A stretch of DNA of 17,609 nucleotides from Rhodoferax sp. OV413 (lineage in GTDB: Bacteria > Pseudomonadota > Gammaproteobacteria > Burkholderiales > Burkholderiaceae_C): assembly GCA_945861195.1 (NCBI GenBank), contig CAMATS010000011.1, positions 1-17,609 of the forward strand, in the 5' to 3' direction. The position numbers were made by a program, and so were the translations under genes. Under the pieces are notes generated by a model. It was not told the origin of the DNA and made no database searches. It saw only the letters and a list, made by a program, of their open reading frames with translations. Positions 6,427 through 14,964 of this stretch are shown piece after piece. The first letter of the stretch is position 1. The number at the start of each line of letters is the position of its first letter.

Positions 6427-7650
6427 TGCCGCACCGGCCTCAAACCACTGCTTAACCAATTGCCGCTCGGCCTCGGTCAGGCCGGTGCTGTTGTTCATGG
6501 GCATGGCCCGGGATACCACGACCTGCTGGTAAATGCTTTGCGCCTGCTGTTTAACCAAACTGGCTGAATCAAGGCGCACATTCTTCATCTGCACTTGCTC
6601 ACCGTGGCAGGCATAACAGCGCTGCTGCAGCACGATTTGTAGCTTTTGGTAATTGGCTTGATCGGCGCCAGTAGCTGCCAGCGCAGCAGCCGGTTGCACC
6701 TGCGCTAGGGCGGGGGGCGTTGCCACCGGCCGCAACCAGACAATCGCCCCGACGATCACCGCCACACCGGCCAAGCCATAAACCAAAGGGTTGCCGTGGC
6801 GGCCGAGCTTGTAGCCGTGGCGCATGACAAAAAACTGCCGGATCGCCGCACCTGCAAACATCATCAAAATCAGCACCAGCCAGTTTTGTGGGTGGTTGTA
6901 AGTGAAGCTGTAATGCCCGCTGAGCATGGCAAACAGCACTGGCAGGGTGAAATAGGTGTTGTGCACGCTGCGCTGCTTGCCGCGCTGGCCATGCACCGGG
7001 TCTACCGCTTGGCCGGCCTGGATTGCCGCAATCACTTTTTTCTGGCCCGGAATAATCCAAAAAAACACGCTCGCACTCATGCTGGTCGCCAGCATCGCCC
7101 CCACCAGCAAAAAGGCCGCACGCCCAGCAAACCAGTGACAGGCCAGCCACGATGCCACGCAAACCAGCAAAAATACCAAGCCTCCAACAATGGCCTCGCC
7201 GTTTTTGCGCTGGCCCAAGGTGCGACAAATCAGGTCATAGAGCAGCCAAAAAACCAGCAAAAAAGAAAGTGCTGCGGCAACCGCCGTGGACGGCGCCCAG
7301 TCCATTTTTGATTTATCGATCAGGTAGGTGCCAGCACTCCACAGGTAAGACAGTGTGAACAGCGCAAAGCCCGACAACCAGGTGCTGTAGCTTTCCCAAT
7401 AAAACCAATGCAGGTTCTCAGGCAACTTGGGCGGTGAGACATTGAACTTAACCGGGTGGTAAAAACCGCCGCCATGCACGGCCCAGAGTTCACCGCTGAC
7501 GCCTTGTCGCTTGAGGTCTTCGTCAACCGGTGGCGTCAGGCTGCTGTCGAGAAAAACAAAATAAAAGGAAGAACCGATCCAGGCAATGGCGGTGATCACA
7601 TGCACCCAGCGCAACAGCAGGTTGGCCCATTCGAGGTAATAACTGTCCAT
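6418..7650 (-). CDS. puuD: Membrane-bound urate hydroxylase with C-terminal cytochrome c domain
   Basis: The protein has 410 residues. It oxidises urate to 5-hydroxyisourate at the inner membrane, passing electrons to its cytochrome c domain. The N-terminal domain (about 1-310) carries several hydrophobic helices typical of the urate oxidase PuuD family: LLLRWVHVITAIAWIGSSFY at the start, SGFALFTLSYLWSAGTYL, and LVFWLLYDLICRTLG. The C-terminal domain has the haem-binding CYACH (345-349) and a probable distal methionine in MPMNN (about 383-387). Length matches the family. It lies 32 bp downstream of xdhC on the same strand and probably shares its transcript, which links urate formation with urate oxidation. 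Confidence 0.95.
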   Translation of the reverse strand: MDSYYLEWANLLLRWVHVITAIAWIGSSFYFVFLDSSLTPPVDEDLKRQGVSGELWAVHGGGFYHPVKFNVSPPKLPENLHWFYWESYSTWLSGFALFTLSYLWSAGTYLIDKSKMDWAPSTAVAAALSFLLVFWLLYDLICRTLGQRKNGEAIVGGLVFLLVCVASWLACHWFAGRAAFLLVGAMLATSMSASVFFWIIPGQKKVIAAIQAGQAVDPVHGQRGKQRSVHNTYFTLPVLFAMLSGHYSFTYNHPQNWLVLILMMFAGAAIRQFFVMRHGYKLGRHGNPLVYGLAGVAVIVGAIVWLRPVATPPALAQVQPAAALAATGADQANYQKLQIVLQQRCYACHGEQVQMKNVRLDSASLVKQQAQSIYQQVVVSRAMPMNNSTGLTEAERQLVKQWFEAGAAVD

Positions 7651-7682
7651 TTTTCTCTCGCTTTTTTCTAGCTTGGACTGTA

Positions 7683-8516
7683 TCAGCGCGGCGCCAGAGT
7701 TTGCAAAAGCTGGGCCGCAACAGCCACGGCAATCACCTCTGGCTGCTTACCCAAAACACCTGGCACACCAATCGGGCAGTTTATTTGTGCGAGCTCTGCT
7801 TCAGTGAAGCCGCGGGCCAGCAATCGCTGTCGAAAGCTCGCCCATTTGGTGCGGCTGCCAATCAGCCCGACAAAAGGCAGGTCAGCCTGCTGGCGCTGAC
7901 GCAGCAGGCAGGCCGCCACAACATCGAGATCTTCTGCATGGCTGAAACTCATTACCAGTACGCGCGCGCCGGCCGGCAGCAGGGGCACGGCGCGTTGCAC
8001 CGGGTCAGAGTGCTCACAGACCACATGGGCCGGCACATCTCTTGGGAACACCTCGCCACGGCTGTCGATCCAGCGCAATGTGAATGGCAGTTCCGCCAGC
8101 ACACGCACCAGCGCCTGCCCGACATGGCCACCCCCAAACAGGGCCACTGGCTGGTGGACTGGCTGCAAGCGCTGGCGCAGCGGGGCAATATCCGCGGCGC
8201 TGACCGGCTCAAAACTCAGCTGTACATCGCCGCCACAGCACTGCCCCAGGGTCGGCCCCAGGGCATAGCGGCGCAGGGTCAGACCCGGTGCGGCGCCGTT
8301 TTGCATCAAGGAGCGGGCGTGGCTAACCGCATCAAATTCGAGTTGTCCGCCGCCCACAGTGCCCAAAGTCTGCGGCTCTGTCTGCGGCTCTGTCTGCGCA
8401 AAAACAGCCATCCAGGCGCCCACCTCGCGCGGCACCGAGCCCCGCACTGCGGCCACAACCACCAGCACAGCCGGGGTATGGATGAGGCGCTGCAAAAATA
8501 ATTCAAGCCTGTTCAT
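7683..8516 (-). CDS. xdhC: Xanthine dehydrogenase accessory protein XdhC
   Basis: The protein has 277 residues. XdhC delivers sulfurated molybdenum cofactor to xanthine dehydrogenase, the enzyme that makes urate. Family marks are AAVRGSVPREVGAWM (about 22-36), GTVGGGQLEFDA (52-63), CGGDVQLSFE (94-103), the Rossmann motif ALFGGGHVGQAL (125-136), SHAEDLDVV, and FVGLIGSRTKWASFRQRL. The C-terminal CPIGVPGVLGKQPEVIAVAV corresponds to the usual GLPIG...K..EIAVSI segment. Residues 41-50 (QTEPQTEPQT) come from an in-frame 12-bp tandem repeat. The xdhA/xdhB genes are not in the window. The start codon lies in the b' arm of crossed inverted repeats, and no good ribosome-binding site is seen. Confidence 0.93.
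   Translation of the reverse strand: MNRLELFLQRLIHTPAVLVVVAAVRGSVPREVGAWMAVFAQTEPQTEPQTLGTVGGGQLEFDAVSHARSLMQNGAAPGLTLRRYALGPTLGQCCGGDVQLSFEPVSAADIAPLRQRLQPVHQPVALFGGGHVGQALVRVLAELPFTLRWIDSRGEVFPRDVPAHVVCEHSDPVQRAVPLLPAGARVLVMSFSHAEDLDVVAACLLRQRQQADLPFVGLIGSRTKWASFRQRLLARGFTEAELAQINCPIGVPGVLGKQPEVIAVAVAAQLLQTLAPR
8368..8398. repeat. In-frame 12-bp tandem repeat inside xdhC
   Basis: The unit GTCTGCGGCTCT (plus strand) occurs at 8368-8379 and 8380-8391 and continues as GTCTGCG at 8392-8398. Because 12 is a multiple of three it adds EPQT units without shifting the frame. Confidence 0.85.
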
Positions 8517-8577
8517 TCAACCGAGATTGTCCACGAGGGTTTGGCGTGCCGGTGCGCCGAATGAACAATCTCGGTTG
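8511..8577. promoter_or_regulatory. Crossed inverted repeats over the xdhC start codon
   Basis: CAACCGAGATTGT (8518-8530) and ACAATCTCGGTTG (8565-8577) are a perfect 13-bp inverted repeat. GTTCATTC (8511-8518) and GAATGAAC (8559-8566) are a second perfect 8-bp inverted repeat, and its first arm contains the xdhC ATG (8516-8514). Between them lies a GC-rich near-palindrome at 8543-8558. In xdhC mRNA the arms come in the order a-b-a'-b', so the two stems cross. Confidence 0.6.
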
Positions 8578-8608
8578 ACAACTGGATGGTTGAAAACTGG
8601 ACGGTTCG
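8573..8608. repeat. 15-bp tandem repeat in the xdhC/lipoprotein intergenic region
   Basis: GGTTGACAACTGGAT (8573-8587) is followed by GGTTGAAAACTGGAC (8588-8602) and a partial GGTTCG (8603-8608). Two full units differ at two positions. The first unit includes TTGACA (8575-8580), a perfect -35 box, but no matching -10 is seen at 16-18 bp on the plus strand. Confidence 0.7.
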
Positions 8609-8613
8609 CCACA

Positions 8614-8632
8614 GGCCCGTTATGCTCGGGCC
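8614..8632. promoter_or_regulatory. Short hairpin upstream of the lipoprotein-like gene
   Basis: GGCCCG (8614-8619) and CGGGCC (8627-8632) form a perfect 6-bp stem with a 7-nt loop containing TTATGCT. It is about 60 bp upstream of the TTG start at 8693. The role is unknown and there is no T-tract. Confidence 0.3.
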
Positions 8633-8692
8633 AAAGAATAATCCCGGCGGCTACGCCAGAAGACCGGGCTTGGGGAGCACAGGAGACCAGAC

Positions 8693-9331
8693 TTGCTGCA
8701 TGCTTTTCGAAGTTGGCGCACCCGTTGGCGGGGCCTTGACCTGCTGACGGCCGGCATTCTCGTGGGCTGCGCGGTACCGACGCCACAGCCACTGCCGGTC
8801 ATTGTTTCTGCGCCCACCGTGCAGATCGTGCCGCCGCAGCACCCGGCAACAAGCCCTGACCAAGCCCAAAAACCGGCCCCGCCGGCTCTCGCAGCTGCTC
8901 GGCCCCCGCCACCGGCTAAATCCGCAGCGCCAAAAGTCAGCCCCAGCACCAAGCCCCAGCCAGTTACCGCCACAAACGACAGCAGCGTGGGATCAACAGC
9001 CCAGACCGAGCGGGATTACCGGCGGGCTGCAGCGGCCCACCTCTATGGGCAAAACGCACACCGAATTTATGCTGGCCAGTTGCCACCCCTGCTGTACGCC
9101 ATCGGTGTGCTGCAAGTCGATGTCGGCGCCATGGGTGAGATCACCCAAATCAATTGGATGCGCGTACCCACCCACGCGCCTGAAGTGGTGGCTGAAATAG
9201 AGGACACGATTCGCCGGGCAGCGCCTTTCCCGCGACCGCTCGCCCTGGGCTCGGTTACCTACACCGAAACCTGGCTGTGGCACAAAAGTGGGCGCTTCCA
9301 GCTCGACACCCTCACCAAGGGGCAGTTGTAG
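8693..9331 (+). CDS. Putative proline-rich lipoprotein with TonB-like C-terminal domain
   Basis: The protein has 212 residues from a TTG start. AGGAG at 8681-8685 sits 7 bases before it, and no in-frame ATG precedes the conserved part. The N-terminus is basic (RSWRTRWR), then has a short hydrophobic stretch ending in the lipobox-like ILVGC (22-26), so lipid attachment at C26 is possible. Residues 27-100 are rich in Pro, Ala, Gln and Lys, like a periplasm-spanning linker. Residues about 105-212 (LYAIGVLQVDVGAMGEITQI, with a later PFPRPLALG) resemble the TonB C-terminal fold, where small energy transducers contact partners. No known purine function is recognised. It converges with uraH, 28 bp apart. 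Confidence 0.7.
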   Translation: MLHAFRSWRTRWRGLDLLTAGILVGCAVPTPQPLPVIVSAPTVQIVPPQHPATSPDQAQKPAPPALAAARPPPPAKSAAPKVSPSTKPQPVTATNDSSVGSTAQTERDYRRAAAAHLYGQNAHRIYAGQLPPLLYAIGVLQVDVGAMGEITQINWMRVPTHAPEVVAEIEDTIRRAAPFPRPLALGSVTYTETWLWHKSGRFQLDTLTKGQL

Positions 9332-9359
9332 CGCAGCGCCACTGGCCTGCAAAACAGCA

Positions 9360-9713
9360 TCAAGAGCCGCGGTAGGTGGAATAGCTCCAGGGGCTGACCA
9401 ACAGCGGAACATGGTAGTGCTGCTGTGGCTGGGCCACCCCGAAATCAAGGCTCACCCGGTCAAGAAAATTGGGCTGCGGTAGCAGCACGCCGCGGGCCGC
9501 GAAGTAGGCCGCCACCTCAAACAAGAGGCGGTAAGTGCCCTGCTTGAGTTCTTGATGGTCAAACAGCAGGCCGTCCGGGTTGCGCCCGTCTTGGTTGAGC
9601 ACAAACTGCTTGACCAGCTTGGCCGCTTCGCCCTCGGTGGTGTACAGACTGACCCGCATACCAGCCGCAGGCGTGCCGTGCATGGTGTCCAAAACATGTG
9701 TGCTCAAGCCCAT
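9360..9713 (-). CDS. uraH: 5-hydroxyisourate hydrolase (transthyretin-like)
   Basis: The protein has 117 residues from ATG 9713-9711, preceded by AGGAG 5 bases away. It hydrolyses 5-hydroxyisourate, the PuuD product, to OHCU. The family marks are the N-terminal LSTHVLDTMHGTPAAGM with the active-site His, RVSLY, and the C-terminal HYHVPLLVSPWSYSTYRGS ending in the signature YRGS. Length is typical. It is divergent from puuE, 88 bp away, while its 3' end faces the lipoprotein-like gene. It works between puuD and the UraD domain of the downstream fusion, so the two divergent arms of the cluster encode successive steps. Confidence 0.95.
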   Translation of the reverse strand: MGLSTHVLDTMHGTPAAGMRVSLYTTEGEAAKLVKQFVLNQDGRNPDGLLFDHQELKQGTYRLLFEVAAYFAARGVLLPQPNFLDRVSLDFGVAQPQQHYHVPLLVSPWSYSTYRGS

Positions 9714-9765
9714 TGCGGCTCCTGATGAAGGTTGGCGCAGCACACCCGGGCTGGGCGCGGCGAAA

Positions 9766-9794
9766 TTGTTTATACCATTTGGGCGTGGTTATCA
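9766..9794 (+). promoter_or_regulatory. Possible sigma-70 promoter of puuE
   Basis: TTGTTT (9766-9771) and TTATCA (9789-9794) are separated by 17 bp in the uraH/puuE divergent region. Transcription would start about at the puuE ATG (9802), and no Shine-Dalgarno sequence precedes that ATG. This fits a leaderless mRNA, but the boxes are only partial matches. Confidence 0.35.
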
Positions 9795-9801
9795 TCTCGC
9801 G

Positions 9802-10740
9802 ATGCACCACTACGACAGCACCCTGCCCTACCCGCGTGACCTGCTGGGCTATGGCGCCGAGCCGCCGCACGCGCAATGGCCCGGCCAAGCCCGGGTGGCG
9901 GTGCAGTTCGTGCTGAACTATGAAGAGGGTGGCGAAAACAATGTGCTGCACGGCGATGCCGCATCCGAGCAGTTTTTGTCCGAGATGTTCAATCCGCCAA
10001 GCTACCCCGCGCGCCATATCAGCATGGAAGGCATTTACGAATACGGCTCCCGTGTCGGTGTGTGGCGCATTCTTCGGGAATTTGAAAAACGCCGACTGCC
10101 GCTAACCGTGTTTGCCGTCAGCATGGCATTGCAGCGCAACCCCGCGTTGGTACGGGCACTCAAGCAACTCGGCCACGAGATTGCTTGCCACGGCTGGCGC
10201 TGGATCCATTACCAAAACCTCGACGAGGCCACCGAGCGCGAGCACATGGCACGCGGCATGGACATACTGACCGAGCTTTGCGGCGAACGTCCTCTGGGCT
10301 GGTACACCGGCCGAGACAGCCCCAACACACGCCGTCTGGTGGCCGACTATGGCGGCTTTGAGTACGACAGCGACTACTACGGAGACGACCTGCCGTTCTG
10401 GATGAAGGTGCGCAAAAGCAGTGGCGACGTGGTGCCGCAACTCATCGTGCCCTACACCCTGGACTGCAATGACATGCGCTTTGCCCTGCCCCAGGGTTAC
10501 TCGCACGCCGACCCGTTTTTCCAGTACCTCAAAGACAGCTTTGATGTGCTGTATGCCGAGGGCCTTGAGCGCCCGGCCATGATGAGTGTTGGGCTGCACT
10601 GCCGCTTGCTCGGCCGTCCCGGCCGTATCACCGCGCTACAAAGATTCCTAGACTACATCACCCAGCAGGACCGGGTCTGGGTTTGCCGCCGCATTGACAT
10701 TGCTCGCCACTGGCGTAGCACCCACCCCTATTCACTGTGA
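9802..10740 (+). CDS. puuE: Allantoinase of the polysaccharide deacetylase-like PuuE family
   Basis: The protein has 312 residues from ATG 9802. It opens the ring of allantoin to give allantoate. PuuE enzymes have a NodB-like polysaccharide deacetylase barrel. Visible marks are YPRDLLGYG near the start, VQFVLNYEEGGENN (about 34-47), PARHISMEGIYEYGSRVGVW (69-88), EIACHGWRW (126-134) and GWYTGRDSPNTRRLV. The frame is open further upstream, but that part overlaps the uraH start and intergenic DNA, and the family begins with a DLxGYG-type segment as here. The uraD-allC fusion starts 10 bp after the stop and is probably in the same operon. Confidence 0.94.
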   Translation: MHHYDSTLPYPRDLLGYGAEPPHAQWPGQARVAVQFVLNYEEGGENNVLHGDAASEQFLSEMFNPPSYPARHISMEGIYEYGSRVGVWRILREFEKRRLPLTVFAVSMALQRNPALVRALKQLGHEIACHGWRWIHYQNLDEATEREHMARGMDILTELCGERPLGWYTGRDSPNTRRLVADYGGFEYDSDYYGDDLPFWMKVRKSSGDVVPQLIVPYTLDCNDMRFALPQGYSHADPFFQYLKDSFDVLYAEGLERPAMMSVGLHCRLLGRPGRITALQRFLDYITQQDRVWVCRRIDIARHWRSTHPYSL

Positions 10741-10750
10741 GCAGCTGAGC

Positions 10751-12532
<1,782 letters not shown>

Positions 12533-12577
12533 AGCGTGCTGGCCCACAGCGCGACCGTACCAACCCGAACCCATCTG

Positions 12578-13846
12578 ATGACTCCCTACGAACAGCTCGA
12601 CACCTGGGTCGACGCCCACTTTGACCAACAAGTGGCTTTCTTGCAGGCCTTGGTGCGCATGCCCAGCGATACCCCCCCGGGCAACAATGCACCGCACGCC
12701 GACCTGACCGCAAGCCTGCTGGAGGGACTGGGACTGGCTGCCGAAAAATTTCCGGTTCCCGATGCCGAGGTGCGCGCCGCCGGCCTGCAAAGCATCACCA
12801 ACCTGTTGGTGCGGCGACATTACGGCCCGGGCAGGACCCTGCTGCTCAATGCCCATGGCGACGTGGTGCCCCCGGGCGAAGGCTGGAGCCGTGATCCCTA
12901 TGGTGGCGAGATCGAAGACGGCAAGCTGTACGGCCGGGCGGCCGCGGTGAGCAAATCAGATTTTTCCACCTACACATTTGCTGTGCTTGCGCTGGAGGCA
13001 GTTGCCAGGCCCCAAACGGGCAGCGTGGAATTGCTGTTCACTTACGACGAAGAGTTCGGTGGCGAGCTCGGCCCGGCCTGGCTGCTGCGCCACAACATCA
13101 TCAAACCCGACCTGATGATTGCCGCCGGCTTCAGTTACCAGGTGATCACGGCCCACAATGGCTGCCTGCAACTCGAGGTTACGGTCAACGGTCGAATGGC
13201 GCACGCTGCCATTCCTGCTTCGGGTGTTGACGCCTTGCAGGCCGCGGTTCGCATCCTCGGCGCGCTGTATGCTCAGAATGATCTGTACCAACACATCAGC
13301 TCGCAAGTGGAAGGCATTGGCCACCCCTACCTGAATGTTGGCCAGATCGAAGGCGGGACCAACACCAATGTGGTGCCTGGGCGCGTGGTCTTCAAACTCG
13401 ACCGACGCATGATTCCGGAAGAAAAACCAGCCGAGGTGGAAGCCATGCTGCGTGTCATCATCGCCGAGGCCGCAGCGCAAATACCCGGTGTGGTGGTCGA
13501 TGTCCGGCGTCTGTTGCTGGCCAACGCCATGCGACCCATGCCCGGCAATCAGCCTTTGGTGGCGGCGCTGCAGCGACACGCCGAGGCTATTTTTGCCGAG
13601 CCCATCCCGGCCCTGGGAACGCCGCTGTACACCGATGTACGCCTGTTTTGTGAGGCCGGCATTCCTGGTGTGATCTACGGCGCCGGACCGCGCACGGTGT
13701 TGGAGTCTCGTGCCAAGCAGGCCGATGAGCGACTCGACCTGGCTGACCTGCGGCGTGCCACCAAGGTCATTGCGCGCAGCCTGGCTGACCTGCTGGTCCA
13801 CCCCCCTGCGGAGAGGCCCGGGCAGACCGACCAGCCGGAGCGGTGA
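12578..13846 (+). CDS. M20-family (ArgE/DapE-like) hydrolase homologue with unusual metal-site residues
   Basis: The protein has 422 residues from ATG 12578. A GTG at 12536 would add 14 residues without a better ribosome-binding site. The M20 fold is clear: LLLNAHGDVVP (H93, D95), LFTYDEEFGGE (E158, E159), the lid-domain GRMAHAAIP (H209) and GTNTNVVPGRVVFKLDRR. At the bridging-Asp position (normally GRGxxDMKGG) it reads GRAAAVSKSD. At the later acidic ligand (normally GEPT-like) it reads AAGFSYQV. At the C-terminal His (normally HxxNE-like) it reads ESRAKQADE. I recall this as a subfamily pattern, so activity may be altered, not lost. Its position suggests a role in ureide breakdown, but the substrate is unknown. 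Confidence 0.82.
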   Translation: MTPYEQLDTWVDAHFDQQVAFLQALVRMPSDTPPGNNAPHADLTASLLEGLGLAAEKFPVPDAEVRAAGLQSITNLLVRRHYGPGRTLLLNAHGDVVPPGEGWSRDPYGGEIEDGKLYGRAAAVSKSDFSTYTFAVLALEAVARPQTGSVELLFTYDEEFGGELGPAWLLRHNIIKPDLMIAAGFSYQVITAHNGCLQLEVTVNGRMAHAAIPASGVDALQAAVRILGALYAQNDLYQHISSQVEGIGHPYLNVGQIEGGTNTNVVPGRVVFKLDRRMIPEEKPAEVEAMLRVIIAEAAAQIPGVVVDVRRLLLANAMRPMPGNQPLVAALQRHAEAIFAEPIPALGTPLYTDVRLFCEAGIPGVIYGAGPRTVLESRAKQADERLDLADLRRATKVIARSLADLLVHPPAERPGQTDQPER

Positions 13847-13906
13847 TACTAGTCACCCTTCTTGCCAATTCAGCCTTGGGGGCTGGCCAGCATGCAGCAC
13901 CGACCC

Positions 13907-13912
13907 TACAAT
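13907..13912 (+). promoter_or_regulatory. Possible -10 element for the ABC importer genes
   Basis: TACAAT followed by a T-run (13912-13918) lies 23 bp before the start of the binding-protein gene, in the 89-bp gap after the M20 gene. No convincing -35 box is present at the right distance, so an activator would be needed or this is chance. Confidence 0.3.
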
Positions 13913-13935
13913 TTTTTTAACCCATGGAGATCTCA

Positions 13936-14964
13936 ATGAAAAAACGCAGCCTGTTTAAATTAGCTGGTGCCGTCTTTAGCCTGGCAGTCATTGGCTCGGC
14001 CCAGGCCCAGACCACGCCGATCAAATTTCAACTCGACTGGCGCTTTGAGGGCCCGGCCGCCTTGTTTCTGACCCCAGTGGCCAAGGGTTATTTCAAAGAC
14101 GCCAAGCTCGATGTCACGGTGGATGCGGGCAGCGGTTCTGGCGGTGCAGTAACCCGGGTTGCCTCAGGGGCCTACGACATGGGTTTTGCAGATCTGGCAG
14201 CGCTGATGGAGTTTCATGCCAACAACCCCGATGCACCGAACAAGCCGGTGGCGGTGATGATGGTTTACAACGACACACCGGCCTCGGTGATGGCCCTGAA
14301 AAAATCAGGTATCAAAACGCCGGCTGACCTAAGCGGCAAGAAACTGGGCGCGCCGGTGTTTGACGCAGGACGCCGTGCCTTCCCGATTTTTGCCAAGGCC
14401 AACAACATCACGGGTGTGCAATGGACCGCCATGGACCCACCGCTGCGCGAAACCATGCTGGCCCGTGGTGATGTGGATGCCATCACCGGCTTTACCTTCA
14501 CCTCGCTGCTCAACTTGGAGGCGCGCGGCGTCAACATAGCCGATGTGGTGGTGCTGCCTTACCCTGAATTTGGTGTCAAGCTCTACGGCAACGCCATCAT
14601 TGCCACACCCAAAATCCTCAAAGAAAACCCGGCCGCCGTGAAAGCCTTCTTGCTGGCTTTCTCCAAAGGTGTCAAAGACGTGATCACCAACCCCGCCGCA
14701 GCGATTGCTGACGTCAAGGCACGAGACGGCATCATCAATGTCGAGCTCGAAACCCGGCGCTTGAAGCTGGCCATAGACACCGTGATCAACAGCCCGAATG
14801 CGCACCTTGAAGGTTTCGGACAAATTAATGGCCCCCGGCTGACACTGATGGCCGCGCAGGTGTCTGAGGCTTTTGCCACCAAGACGCCGGTGAATGCAGA
14901 AGCCGTGTGGAACGGCAGTTTCCTGCCCACCAAGGCAGAGCTGAACATCTTGCCGAAAAAATAA
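13936..14964 (+). CDS. ABC transporter periplasmic binding protein, NMT1/SsuA-TauA-like
   Basis: The protein has 342 residues. ATG 13936 has GGAGA at 13927-13931. An ATG at 13924 is in frame but would place the ribosome-binding sequence inside the coding part. The signal peptide (KKRSLFKLAGAVFSLAVIGS, cleaved after AQA near residue 24) shows export. The mature protein begins IKFQLDWRFEGPAALFLTPV and has the NMT1 pattern VAKGYFKDAKLDV, GSGSGGAVTRVASGAYDMGF and LSGKKLGAPVFDAGRRAF. Related proteins bind sulfonates, hydroxymethylpyrimidine precursors or nitrogen compounds. The purine-degradation and urease neighbours suggest a purine, allantoin or another ureide, which is inference. The stop overlaps the ATPase start as TAATG. 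Confidence 0.9.
   Translation: MKKRSLFKLAGAVFSLAVIGSAQAQTTPIKFQLDWRFEGPAALFLTPVAKGYFKDAKLDVTVDAGSGSGGAVTRVASGAYDMGFADLAALMEFHANNPDAPNKPVAVMMVYNDTPASVMALKKSGIKTPADLSGKKLGAPVFDAGRRAFPIFAKANNITGVQWTAMDPPLRETMLARGDVDAITGFTFTSLLNLEARGVNIADVVVLPYPEFGVKLYGNAIIATPKILKENPAAVKAFLLAFSKGVKDVITNPAAAIADVKARDGIINVELETRRLKLAIDTVINSPNAHLEGFGQINGPRLTLMAAQVSEAFATKTPVNAEAVWNGSFLPTKAELNILPKK

Noticed and set aside
9580..9801. N-terminal extension of puuE
   Set aside because: It overlaps the uraH start and intergenic DNA. PuuE homology begins at the MHHYDSTLPYPRDLLGYG segment.
10694..10750. Upstream start for the UraD-AllC fusion
   Set aside because: It would overlap the puuE C-terminus by about 47 bp and add residues unlike UraD. 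ATG 10751 gives the usual start.
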